A stretch of 64,000 nucleotides of DNA from Schlesneria sphaerica (GTDB lineage: Bacteria; Planctomycetota; Planctomycetia; Planctomycetales; Planctomycetaceae), in assembly GCF_044336245.1 (NCBI RefSeq), contig NZ_CP172346.1, forward strand, positions 372,001 to 436,000, read 5' to 3'. Positions within the stretch are counted from its first letter, which is position 1; each line of letters starts with the position of its first letter. This document shows positions 8,857-17,318 of this stretch, one piece after another. A program made the position numbers and the translations under genes. The notes under the pieces were generated by a model, which was given only the letters and a program-made list of their open reading frames with translations, searched no databases and had not been told where the DNA came from.

Positions 8857-10209
8857 CTAATCCTTCTGAGACTCCTCGCGAGGTTCTGTTGCTGCGAGGT
8901 CTTCAAGTTCCTCAGGCAACAGGTCGGGCCTTACCGTTTGGTGCTCTTCTTCCGTTGGACTGAAGGGTGGAGCACTCGGCAAATTCGAAGTTGATTCAGG
9001 GGGACTGACGGGGGCTGATTTCGCTTTTACAGGTACGTCTGACTTCAGCGCCTCTGCGGGAACTGGCACTTTGGCTGCGGCGATGATTGGACTCGCCTTG
9101 CCAGCCTCAGGATTACCCGAAACAGGTGTGATCAGAACGTTGCCATTCTGTGCGGATCCCTCTGAGGACGCAAGCTTGCCAGCGCTGTCCGAGGTCTGTG
9201 TGGAAGCGGTGGTTTGTGGCTTGCTCACAACCTGCTGTGGTGCAGGAGCACGGTACGTGCCGGATGCCACATAGACCTTTGGATCATCGACGATCCAGCG
9301 AGTCGACCATGTCCGACCGTCATCCTGGTTCACGATATTGAAGAAGAAGGTGCTGGTCTGCTCGCAGCGGTACCCATACGGGAAGTTCGAGTAGAGGTGG
9401 TCGCGAGCGGTAAGCCGTTCAACCCCTTCGTGAGCGTAGTAGTGGACTCGGCCGTCAGGTGTGATCGTCATACCCAGCGTCCACCAGCCGGGCCGCGTGA
9501 TTTTGGGACCGGGAACGTCGTTTCCATTCTGATCCGACCGGATCAGCAGCATCGCAAAGTCTTCGCTCTGCCCGGACTTCTCCTTGAGGTTCAGTTGGAT
9601 GAAGAATCCTGGCCAGTACTGCTCCAGTTTCCGCGTCGATCCAAATGACTTGAACAGACGTCCGACGTTCTTCTGCTTTGTGATCGTCGTCGTACAGTCG
9701 GCGCGGAAGCCAAAGTGACTGCCGTGACGGCGTTCCCACTTATCAAAGGGAGGAATGTAGACGTGGGTCACATAGCTGGGGGTCCATGAAGCGGGAATCA
9801 TGTACCCGAGCTTGTGCTGAACTCCCGCGATCAAATCGTCCTGTTGAAATGTGTAGGAACGCTGTCCGGGAATCCCCGAGTTCAGTGTCTGCATTCCCAA
9901 GGCCCCCTTGCTGCCGGGAACCCCGCCTGCCGGTGCCTCAACCCGGCTGACAAAGTCGGGAGTCCCCCGGTAGAGACTCTCAAGGAACAAGCGGTTGTTC
10001 GAGAAGCCCGACGGATGACGTTCGGTCTTGTCGAGATTCGCGCTTGCCTTGGGCAAGTTCAGGTTGAAGGCCCATTCGGGATCCTCGAAGTCATCGAAGA
10101 CTTCAATGATCTGTTGCCCGGTCCCAGGAACAACCTGAGCCTGCACAGGCATCACCAGGTTTGGAAATGCGAATGCAAAGATAATCCCAATTGTGTTACG
10201 AAAATTCAT
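8857..10209 (-). CDS. Secreted protein of unknown function, low-complexity C-terminus
   Basis: 450 residues from the ATG at 10209; the frame is open 120 bases further upstream, but only this start gives a signal peptide (hydrophobic 6-23, cleavage after VQA). The central 280 residues are rich in aromatic residues and Gly, with beta-like segments (for example YVTHVYIPPFDKWERR and GWWTLGMTITPDGRVHYYAHEG) that recall lectin/laminin-G or DUF-type secreted domains, though I do not recognise the family. From about residue 340 it becomes a Pro/Ser/Ala/Glu-rich tail ending in acidic repeats. It is 28 bp downstream of sixA's start on the same strand, so an operon is possible. Confidence 0.7.
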   Translation of the reverse strand: MNFRNTIGIIFAFAFPNLVMPVQAQVVPGTGQQIIEVFDDFEDPEWAFNLNLPKASANLDKTERHPSGFSNNRLFLESLYRGTPDFVSRVEAPAGGVPGSKGALGMQTLNSGIPGQRSYTFQQDDLIAGVQHKLGYMIPASWTPSYVTHVYIPPFDKWERRHGSHFGFRADCTTTITKQKNVGRLFKSFGSTRKLEQYWPGFFIQLNLKEKSGQSEDFAMLLIRSDQNGNDVPGPKITRPGWWTLGMTITPDGRVHYYAHEGVERLTARDHLYSNFPYGYRCEQTSTFFFNIVNQDDGRTWSTRWIVDDPKVYVASGTYRAPAPQQVVSKPQTTASTQTSDSAGKLASSEGSAQNGNVLITPVSGNPEAGKASPIIAAAKVPVPAEALKSDVPVKAKSAPVSPPESTSNLPSAPPFSPTEEEHQTVRPDLLPEELEDLAATEPREESQKD

Positions 10210-10881
10210 GTGAGGCGTCCTGTTCCTCAAAAGTCCCTTTGTCCGCTGCGACAGGGCAACGGTGCGTGAGGCCAATCGATTTGATTCACACTGGCTATGC
10301 AAATTCAGCGCAGCAGCCGTCACGGCCACACGCGTTAGATTCCTGAAGGAAGCCGGTCCGTCATCGCTCCACGATGACTTTTCCGATTAGGTCGACTCTG
10401 CCACCGCATTGCTGCGGAAAGCCTTGCAAGAAAAGGGCTTCCGTTCGGTGTCTGATCGATGTATCGGATCGAAATTCGACGTCGGTTCAATCAATTCGAC
10501 CTCACTGCGATCAACAGAGCCCGGCGCATTTTCACAATCGCTATAGCCGTTATTTTTTCTCAACCGAGTGCAAACAACATCCTCTGAATACGAAATCTGT
10601 GCGGTAACCCATTGTCATTTCATGGTTTCGGTAGTAACGTGGACCTGCGGCGAGCGTGTTGAATCCATGAAACCGGCTCGCAGGTCAGGCGGGCGCCCGT
10701 TCTCATACCCTTCGGATCGCGATGCAGAGCAGTTTTCCGCGGTGTGAAGAGGACGAAAGGGCTCCGTCGTCGTGTCCGTGCCGCCCAGACGGGCGATCCG
10801 TTGGCGAATGCCGACAACGCCAGCGGCCAATGAACGAGGCCGGGATGGTGCCGATGCACCAGTGAAGAGGGAGCGAAAACC
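10210..10881. other. Intergenic region upstream of nrdR, one hairpin
   Basis: 672 bp between divergent genes. It holds no convincing gene. A perfect 6-bp hairpin (arms 10846-10851 and 10856-10861, loop CGAT) lies 20 bp before the nrdR start. A T-rich patch occurs near 10551-10560. I saw no NrdR-box pair that I would defend. Confidence 0.45.
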
Positions 10882-11343
10882 ATGATGTGTCCGTTTTGTC
10901 GGCATGAAGATACGAGCGTCATCGATTCTCGGGCCAGTCAGCAATTCGTCATTCGTCGACGGCGTAAATGTCTGGGCTGCGAACGTCGCTTCACGACCTA
11001 CGAAAAAATCGAAGAGTCACCGCTCAAAGTCGTCAAGAAAGATGGTTCCCGGGTCCCGTTCCAGCGCGAAAAAATTAAAGCGGGACTGGAAAAGGCTTGC
11101 TACAAACGCCCCATCAGCGACGAAAAAATGGAAAACGTCATCTCAGAAATTGAAGCCAATCTCTACGAGCAATTCGATCGTGAAGTCCCCTCTCGGGAAA
11201 TTGGCGAGAAAGTCATGGAAGCGCTCCGTCACCTCGATCATGTCGCTTTCGTCCGTTTCGCGTCGGTGTACCGCGAATTCAAAGACGTCAATGACTTCGT
11301 CGAAGAGCTTCAGCCCATTATCCGGGGCGATGCCCGGCGCTGA
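10882..11343 (+). CDS. nrdR: Transcriptional repressor NrdR
   Basis: A 153-residue ribonucleotide reductase regulator. The N-terminal zinc ribbon is intact (C3, C6, C30, C33 in MMCPFC and KCLGC), followed by RRFTTYE and the ATP-cone domain (about 48-138), which senses ATP/dATP. NrdR represses nrd operons when dATP is high. The length and both domains match the family. An RBS-like GAGGGAG lies 9 bp before the ATG; initiation at the next ATG (10885) would lose only one residue. No ribonucleotide reductase gene is in the window, so it acts in trans. Its stop is 8 bp from the end of the convergent phosphoribosyltransferase gene. Confidence 0.97.
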   Translation: MMCPFCRHEDTSVIDSRASQQFVIRRRRKCLGCERRFTTYEKIEESPLKVVKKDGSRVPFQREKIKAGLEKACYKRPISDEKMENVISEIEANLYEQFDREVPSREIGEKVMEALRHLDHVAFVRFASVYREFKDVNDFVEELQPIIRGDARR

Positions 11344-11351
11344 CGAATGGT

Positions 11352-12134
11352 CTAGCGCCGCAGCGGACTGACCGCGACGACCGCCACAATCACCTGGCTG
11401 GCGCCCGCCTGCTTGAGACTGCGGGCTGCGGCACTGGCGGTGGAACCGGTTGTCAGAATGTCATCTACCAGCAGAATTCGTTTTCCCGCGACCCGCTGCG
11501 CCAGCCGGACCGCAAAACTTCCCTGCTGCTGCTGACGGCGTACGGGTGTCGGACTGGTCGCCTGCTTGGGAGTTCGTCGACTCTTCATGAGGATTGAACG
11601 ACTTACCCCGACCCTCAACTGACGTGCAACGTGACGCGCCAGTTCTTCGGCGGCGTAGTGCGTATGCAGAAATCGCCGCGTCCAGTGTTCGGGAACGGGA
11701 AGTACCAGGTCCGGTCGACACTCCTCGAATGCGAAACGTTTGCGGTTCACGAGCAGCGTTGCCAGCCCCCGCGCCAGACTTCCACCTCCCGCAGCCTTGG
11801 TGCGAAGACACGCCATTCGCATCTGGCCGTCGTAAATTCCCAGTCGGATCAGACGATCAAACGCAAACTTTTCCCGCCGGCATTGTCCGCAACCTTTGTC
11901 GAGATTCGCAAAGGGCCCCACAGGTGCCCCGCAGCGAGGACATTCAGCGTGGGTAGGCGGACAGAGTTGTGCCAGGCAGAGGTCACAGAAATCGGCATCC
12001 GCTGGCGGAATTTCGCGTCCGCACAGAAGACAGGCTGGTGGATAGACAAAGTTCAGAGCCGCATCGGAAAGTCTCAGCACTGATTGTGAGACATGCTGAA
12101 GGTATCCCTCTGCTGTTTCACGCAAATGAGACAC
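11352..12134 (-). CDS. ComF family phosphoribosyltransferase-like protein
   Basis: About 260 residues. The N-terminus has ComF-type double zinc ribbons: CLLCGREI, DFCDLC, CPRCGAP, CGQCRREK. The C-terminus has the PRPP-binding signature ILLVDDILTTGSTASAA. ComF proteins support natural transformation in some bacteria, but the family is broad and many members are unassigned. I use the GTG at 12134, which follows GGAG at 7 bp; a TTG at 12164 would extend the protein by ten residues. It converges on nrdR with an 8-bp gap. No other competence gene is nearby. Confidence 0.88.
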   Translation of the reverse strand: MSHLRETAEGYLQHVSQSVLRLSDAALNFVYPPACLLCGREIPPADADFCDLCLAQLCPPTHAECPRCGAPVGPFANLDKGCGQCRREKFAFDRLIRLGIYDGQMRMACLRTKAAGGGSLARGLATLLVNRKRFAFEECRPDLVLPVPEHWTRRFLHTHYAAEELARHVARQLRVGVSRSILMKSRRTPKQATSPTPVRRQQQQGSFAVRLAQRVAGKRILLVDDILTTGSTASAAARSLKQAGASQVIVAVVAVSPLRR

Positions 12135-12765
12135 GGCAGACTCCGGCGAAAAATTGGAATTCAAACAGAAGCGTACGCAGGAACGACATTGACGTCAGCG
12201 GAAGACAGGGGGCTCCACGGGTCTCCTCACGTTACCGCCGCCGAGGCGTTTTGGCATCCCTCGGACGACTGCCCGACATGATCGGGATTCCACTCCACAA
12301 CGCGAATCCAAGACTCCGCCGCAGGACCACGCGGCCATTCCGACCAGCACCCTGCCCTGTGTTCGCTGCGAGTGGCAACGGGGGTTCAGGGCAATTTCTC
12401 ACTTTGCGTATGATTGATTTCGCATTCCGCGCTGTCCCCCATTCCTGCCGGATTCCTGACGCAACTTCTCGGGATCGAGGATGAACTCTGCATCACTCCC
12501 CTTGCGCATCATTTCGTTGGAGACGGCTCGCGATACTGTCCCTTGCGCTTCGCTTCTGTTCCGTCCGCAGCCATCATTTCCCGATCTCTCACGCCGTTCG
12601 TGGCTATTTTTTAGCTGTGTCGCGTGGACGATAAACAGGGCGGGATGTAAGCTCCCAAGCGAATAGTCGCGGTCAGGATGACTTTTCCGGCAAGTCGGTT
12701 CCGGCAAACTGGACCGGACTTTGCAACTGGAACTCGACGATCGGATCAACATTGCGATTGGTGCT
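12135..12765. other. Intergenic region, no supported gene
   Basis: 631 bp between the divergent comF-like and symporter genes. Short frames on both strands lack family resemblance and ribosome-binding sites. I see no clear structured element; it presumably contains two promoters. Confidence 0.45.
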
Positions 12766-14409
12766 ATGACATATCTTACGACGGTTGATTACCTGGTGAT
12801 TCTCTCGTACCTCGCAGCGACGATGGTGCTGGGACTGTGGGTTGGCAGCTACGTCCGAAGCGGTTCGGATTTCTTCCTCGCAGGACGCAGCCTTCCCTGG
12901 TGGGCCGTGGGAATGTCGCTGGTCGCCACGGATATCGGGGGAACCGACCTGATGGGCGTCGGCGGCGATGCCTACCGCTACGGAATTGCGATGGGCAACT
13001 TCGAGTGGATCGGGTGTGTCCCGGCGATGCTCATTGGAGCCTTCATCGTCATCCCTCACCTGTGGCGATGCCGTGTCACCACGATCCCCGAGTACCTTGA
13101 ACGCCGATTCAGCATTCAACTGCGGTCCTCGGTCGCGGCCTGCTGGCTCTTCCTGGGGGCATGCAATCTGGGTGTGATGTTACTTGCGTCGGCACTTTTC
13201 ATGAAAAGCCTGGCGGGTTGGGACGTTTCCCTGTGCATATTACTCACGGCCTTTCTCGTCGGACTTTACACGTGGTCAGGCGGACTGGGTGCGGTCGTCT
13301 ATACTGACGTGCTGCAGGGACTGGTGATGATCGGGGGCTGCCTGATGTTCCTTGTGATTGGCATTCAGGACGTCGGAGGAATTACGCCTCTCTTCCAGAA
13401 AGTCCATGCGATCGCGATCGAGCAGGACCGGCAACTGGAGCAGCAGGAAGAAATGGCCAGAAAATCGGGCCAGCCGACTGTGACCCGAAATAAGTCGCGA
13501 CATCCCCGTCCGGCGGATCAGTCCGACCATTTGTCACTCGTCCTACCCGTTGATACGCGGTCTCCCGCCCCCTGGCCGGGGGTGCTGTTTGGCCTGGCAC
13601 TCATCGTCGGTCCCGGTTACTGGCTGGGCAATCAGACCATCGTCCAGCGAGCACTCGGATCCAAGTCCGAATATGACGCCAAAGCCTCGTATGTCTATGG
13701 AGCCTTGATCAAGAATCTGATTCCGTTCATCGTTGCACTTCCGGGTCTGGTCGCCCTGGTCAAGTTCCCGGAGTTGGGACACGAACGGGCGGATGTGGCA
13801 TTGCCGCAACTCGTGGGATCGCTCTTGCCGGCCGGCTTTCGAGGATTGTTCGTTGCCGCGTTTATGGCCGCTTTGATGTCGAGTGTCGATTCGTACCTGA
13901 ACTCGGCCACGACTCTGTACGTCAATGACTTCTACCGCCGCTTCTATCGGCCAAATGCGGACGAGGGACAGATGCTGGCAGTCGGACGCTGGACGACGGT
14001 GGGATTCGTCCTGTGGGGAATCTATTTCGCCTTCCAGCTGCTCGCACTTCCCACCGGCATCTACACGATTTTCCAAACCTTGCTGTCATTCTTCCTCGGC
14101 CCGACCCTGGCGGTTCTTCTCGCAGGAATGCTGTCCCGACATGCCTCTTCTGATGGAGCCTTAACCGGCTTCTTCGCGGGGTTACTGACCTCGGTGGGAC
14201 TGTTCGTGATGAATATGCCAATCGTTTGCCGCTGGCTGAATACGCCCCCCCTGTTTCAAGTCGGACAGCCGTATCTCTATTACTCGTTCTGGTCGTTTGT
14301 GGTCGCGATGATGTTCATCGTCGTCTTCAGCTATTTCCTGAGATCAGACCCACCTGAGAAAACACGCTACGCGATTGGCGGGACCATTCCGGAAGGAGGT
14401 GCCAAGTGA
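12766..14409 (+). CDS. Sodium:solute symporter (SSS family)
   Basis: A roughly 547-residue inner-membrane transporter with about 13 hydrophobic segments. The N-terminal block DYLVILSYLAATMVLGL, FFLAGRSLPWW and the SSF-type ATDIGGTDLMGVGG are characteristic of SSS/SGLT-fold symporters; SSVDSYLNSATTLYVND in the middle matches the Na2-site helix. An insert of about 60 polar residues (around 225-280) lies between helices 6 and 7. The ATG at 12766 is preferred over a TTG at 12721, which would add 15 residues of non-membrane sequence. The substrate is unknown. It is translationally coupled to the next small membrane protein. Confidence 0.93.
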   Translation: MTYLTTVDYLVILSYLAATMVLGLWVGSYVRSGSDFFLAGRSLPWWAVGMSLVATDIGGTDLMGVGGDAYRYGIAMGNFEWIGCVPAMLIGAFIVIPHLWRCRVTTIPEYLERRFSIQLRSSVAACWLFLGACNLGVMLLASALFMKSLAGWDVSLCILLTAFLVGLYTWSGGLGAVVYTDVLQGLVMIGGCLMFLVIGIQDVGGITPLFQKVHAIAIEQDRQLEQQEEMARKSGQPTVTRNKSRHPRPADQSDHLSLVLPVDTRSPAPWPGVLFGLALIVGPGYWLGNQTIVQRALGSKSEYDAKASYVYGALIKNLIPFIVALPGLVALVKFPELGHERADVALPQLVGSLLPAGFRGLFVAAFMAALMSSVDSYLNSATTLYVNDFYRRFYRPNADEGQMLAVGRWTTVGFVLWGIYFAFQLLALPTGIYTIFQTLLSFFLGPTLAVLLAGMLSRHASSDGALTGFFAGLLTSVGLFVMNMPIVCRWLNTPPLFQVGQPYLYYSFWSFVVAMMFIVVFSYFLRSDPPEKTRYAIGGTIPEGGAK

Positions 14410-14639
14410 CACTCTTTCACTGGATTGGCAATACGTTGCGAGAGCAACTCGATCTGATTCCGCTTTCTACCGCCCGATGGCTGATGATCGGACTGTTTCT
14501 CGGTTTGATGTTCTGGGTCGTTCAACTTCCGACCGACCAGACCAACCCGAGTGACCGGACGGCCAGATGGACCGACGATCTCAAGATCTGGGCTTGGCTG
14601 GCTTTGATAATTCAGATACTGATCTACAGCCTGTTTTGA
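14406..14639 (+). CDS. Small two-helix membrane protein coupled to symporter
   Basis: A 77-residue protein starting with GTG at 14406, which overlaps the symporter stop (GTGA). A strong Shine-Dalgarno GGAAGGAGG sits inside the symporter's last codons. Two hydrophobic segments (about 25-43 and 60-77) flank a short charged loop. The coupling and size suggest an accessory subunit of the transporter, analogous to the small partners of some SSS carriers, but I do not recognise a named family. Confidence 0.75.
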   Translation: MTLFHWIGNTLREQLDLIPLSTARWLMIGLFLGLMFWVVQLPTDQTNPSDRTARWTDDLKIWAWLALIIQILIYSLF

Positions 14640-14983
14640 TCCGGTCAGCAAAGCGGACGGGCCTTGATGGCCTGCCCGTCATGCGCAATGCGGAGCAGGA
14701 TTCCGAGTGCCCCACAACGGTCTTGGACAACGGTGCAATGACAGGCGAATACCGTGCAGATCCCGTCGCTGCAGACCGCAGTAACCAGAGCTGTCGCGGC
14801 GACGGTTCAAGGCAGCGTTCGTAGAGTCGCTCTGTGGTGCTGGTAATCGAGACTGAAACCATCGCCGCAGCGGGACACCGCCGGTCTGTTCGCAACCGGT
14901 TGCCGAAACCGGCAGTCGTCCGTGACATTTGACGTCCGCATGCAGTCCCTGACAACAAGAAATCTCCTGGGCGTACTTCCCCG
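14640..14983. other. Intergenic region upstream of mraY
   Basis: 344 bp between the symporter operon and mraY. Apart from the hairpin at its left end I see no gene or RNA. An mraY promoter is presumably here. Confidence 0.4.
14656..14680 (+). terminator. Hairpin after symporter operon
   Basis: Arms 14656-14662 and 14674-14680 pair perfectly (7 bp, GC-rich, 11-nt loop), 16 bp after the small membrane protein's stop. There is no T-run, so intrinsic termination is likely but not certain. Confidence 0.5.
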
Positions 14984-16087
14984 ATGCTCGTCTGGTTACT
15001 GAACTACTACGGATCCGCCGTCGAAAGCCTCGCGGGAGTCTCCACGGGGGACTCACGTGTCTTCCTGACGATTCGTATTGCGCTGGCGACACTGATTTCG
15101 TTTACCACCGCATTATTTTTTGGCCCCTACGCCATCAAATGGCTGAAACTTCGTTTTCGCGAACGAATTGTCAGCGCATCGGCCCGGTTGAATGAGCTGC
15201 ATTCCGCCAAGCGCGATACCCCGACCATGGGGGGAATCTTTATCGTGCTGTCGATCGTTGTCGCCGGAGTCGTCTGCGGTGATTTGAGTAACCGGTATCT
15301 GCTTCAGTCACTGCTGGTTGTGATTGCTTTCGGAGCGATTGGAGCCCACGACGACTGGATCAAGGTGACGGGCCGCGGAAGAGGCCTTAGCGTCCGGCAG
15401 AAATTTTTCTGGCAATGGGTGATCGCGCTAGGAATAGCCACCCTGCTCTACTTTGTTCAGTTCGAAAAGCCGCGCGGGCTGGAACTGGTCTTCCCGATCG
15501 GAAAAGCAGGACTCTCTCTCGGCGTACTGTTCATCGCCTGGGCCGCCTTCGTCATGGTCGGAAGCTCAAACGGAGTCAATCTGACGGACGGTCTTGATGG
15601 GCTGGCCAGCGGTTGCCTCATTTTTGCGGGGTCCGCATTTACGGCCCTGTCGTACGTGTCAGGGCATCGAGTCATGGCCGAGTACCTGAGTATTGCTCAC
15701 ATGACCGGTGCGGGTGAACTGGGAGTCGTGTTCGGGGCCCTGGTCGGTGCGATGCTGGGATTCCTCTGGTTCAATTGTCACCCGGCTCAGGTCTTCATGG
15801 GTGACAGCGGTTCGTTACCGACGGGGGCTCTCCTGGGATATGGAGCGCTGGTGACCCGACAGGAACTTCTGCTGTTGATTGTCGGAGGGGTTTTCGTTGT
15901 CGAGACGCTTAGCGTTATTCTGCAGGTCGGATGCTACAAGCTGACGGGCAAACGGGTTCTGGCGTGCAGCCCACTGCACAACCACTTTGTTTTCAAAGGC
16001 GAACCGGAAACGCGGATCGTTGCTCGCTTCTGGATCGCGGCAGCGCTGCTGGCAATGGTCGGTGTCGCCAGCCTCAAGATTCGCTGA
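14984..16087 (+). CDS. mraY: Phospho-N-acetylmuramoyl-pentapeptide transferase MraY
   Basis: A 367-residue polytopic inner-membrane enzyme that moves phospho-MurNAc-pentapeptide from UDP onto undecaprenyl phosphate, forming lipid I of peptidoglycan synthesis. Family motifs are present: LHSAKRDTPTMGG, the catalytic HDDWIK, NGVNLTDGLDGLA and FMGDSGSLPTGALLG. Length is normal. It is not next to murF, murD or fts genes, unlike the usual dcw cluster, and instead converges on a secreted-protein gene only 5 bp away. The intact motifs argue that lipid I is made in this organism. Confidence 0.97.
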   Translation: MLVWLLNYYGSAVESLAGVSTGDSRVFLTIRIALATLISFTTALFFGPYAIKWLKLRFRERIVSASARLNELHSAKRDTPTMGGIFIVLSIVVAGVVCGDLSNRYLLQSLLVVIAFGAIGAHDDWIKVTGRGRGLSVRQKFFWQWVIALGIATLLYFVQFEKPRGLELVFPIGKAGLSLGVLFIAWAAFVMVGSSNGVNLTDGLDGLASGCLIFAGSAFTALSYVSGHRVMAEYLSIAHMTGAGELGVVFGALVGAMLGFLWFNCHPAQVFMGDSGSLPTGALLGYGALVTRQELLLLIVGGVFVVETLSVILQVGCYKLTGKRVLACSPLHNHFVFKGEPETRIVARFWIAAALLAMVGVASLKIR

Positions 16088-16092
16088 CAGAG

Positions 16093-16950
16093 TTACCAGA
16101 GTTTGCTGGCAGGCAGCCGCAGATTGCTTTGCTTCTTCTGAATTGCCTCATTGGCTTTTTTCACGACGCGACCTTCCTGTGCCTGGATCAGGTTTTCCAG
16201 ATCGTGCCGCGCCATCTCGCCGATCCCCTTGGCGACATCGCCCCGTATCTCACCAATCCGTTTGACCCGCAGGTTGCGCAGAAACAGTTCCACTCGCCGC
16301 ACAGTCGGTTCGAGAACAAGATCAGGCAGGAAGCTTTTCGGATTGGGTTCAGCCCGAATCACGATGTCGCAGTGGGCAACGATCTCGACATCCGCGTCGG
16401 AGATGGTCGTAAAGTTCAGGCCCTTGACCCCCAGAACCCAGTGCTCAAAATCGGTTCGGCAGCGAAGCTTCGATGCCAATCGGACGTCAAACTGAAAGTG
16501 GCCCACGTCGAGGGGGCGAATCTGGTCGATGACAAGTTTGAGCAGACGGTCGGGTTCGATCAACTCAACCTTAAACTTGTGCCAAGCCCCGTGATTGACT
16601 CTCCGCTTCCGTTCGGTCATACGGATGTTGAAACCGCGCTGCTGGATCTTGACGCCATCGAAGATTTCCGTCGTCTTGTCCCAGTGCTTTCGATCTTCAT
16701 ATTCGTGCGGGATCGCCGTCAGCAATACCGTCCGAAGAATCTCAGACCAGGTGGGCTGTCCCTGTATTTCGGGTCCATTGAGAATGTCGCTGTCGTGGAC
16801 AGGAGTCGAACTCTCGGCTCGGGGCAGCTCTTTCGCCCCCTGCGGTTCGGTTTCAGCGAGTACCTCATTGGAAAGATCGGGTCCCAGGAGGCAGAACAGA
16901 AGCCCGCAGACACCCGCGATCCACGTTCGTAGTGCTCGTTGTGCGATCAT
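16093..16950 (-). CDS. Secreted protein of unknown function
   Basis: 285 residues from the ATG at 16950, which gives a signal peptide (hydrophobic 8-22, cleavage near LAE). The frame remains open to 17070, but the extra N-terminus has no signal and looks spurious. The mature protein has a beta-rich core, with segments such as KFKVELIEPDRLLKLVIDQ and FNTTISDADVEIVAHCDIVI that suggest a lipid- or ligand-binding beta sheet. A helical, basic C-terminus ends in a K/Q-rich stretch. I do not recognise a named family. It may be a conserved planctomycete protein. Confidence 0.75.
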   Translation of the reverse strand: MIAQRALRTWIAGVCGLLFCLLGPDLSNEVLAETEPQGAKELPRAESSTPVHDSDILNGPEIQGQPTWSEILRTVLLTAIPHEYEDRKHWDKTTEIFDGVKIQQRGFNIRMTERKRRVNHGAWHKFKVELIEPDRLLKLVIDQIRPLDVGHFQFDVRLASKLRCRTDFEHWVLGVKGLNFTTISDADVEIVAHCDIVIRAEPNPKSFLPDLVLEPTVRRVELFLRNLRVKRIGEIRGDVAKGIGEMARHDLENLIQAQEGRVVKKANEAIQKKQSNLRLPASKLW

Positions 16951-17318
16951 GAGGACATCTACATCCTGACAGGAGCGAGCGGTCAGGGAGCCTGTTCCAT
17001 CGGTCTCGACTCCCCGAGAGGCTGCGAGGCGACTGCTCATCACCGCACAGTCCCGGCAGTGATAGCACATCAGGAGGAAGTTGGCTAAGTCTTTTGAACC
17101 GGAACGCCAAAACGTTTCCCTCGGAATTCAGTTTCAACCTCGCGTATGCCCGAACGAGATTCAAATCTGGAGCGGCACCACCGGCGGTGGAACATTGCGA
17201 GCGTTCGTTTTTACGAAGTCGGCATGGCGATAGTGGGCCACATGAAGTTTGAAGCGAATACGTTCACCTTCGTTTACGAATCAGCGGGTCCCCCTGTCCG
17301 TTCTGAAATCGGCACCAT
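16951..17318. other. Intergenic region, nothing clear
   Basis: 368 bp between the secreted-protein gene and the end of the M56 gene. A small GC-rich dyad occurs at about 17180-17192 but is too short to call. No gene was supported. Confidence 0.4.

Noticed and set aside
12399..12752. Minus-strand 117-residue frame upstream of the symporter
   Set aside because: No domain, and it overlaps the likely promoter region.
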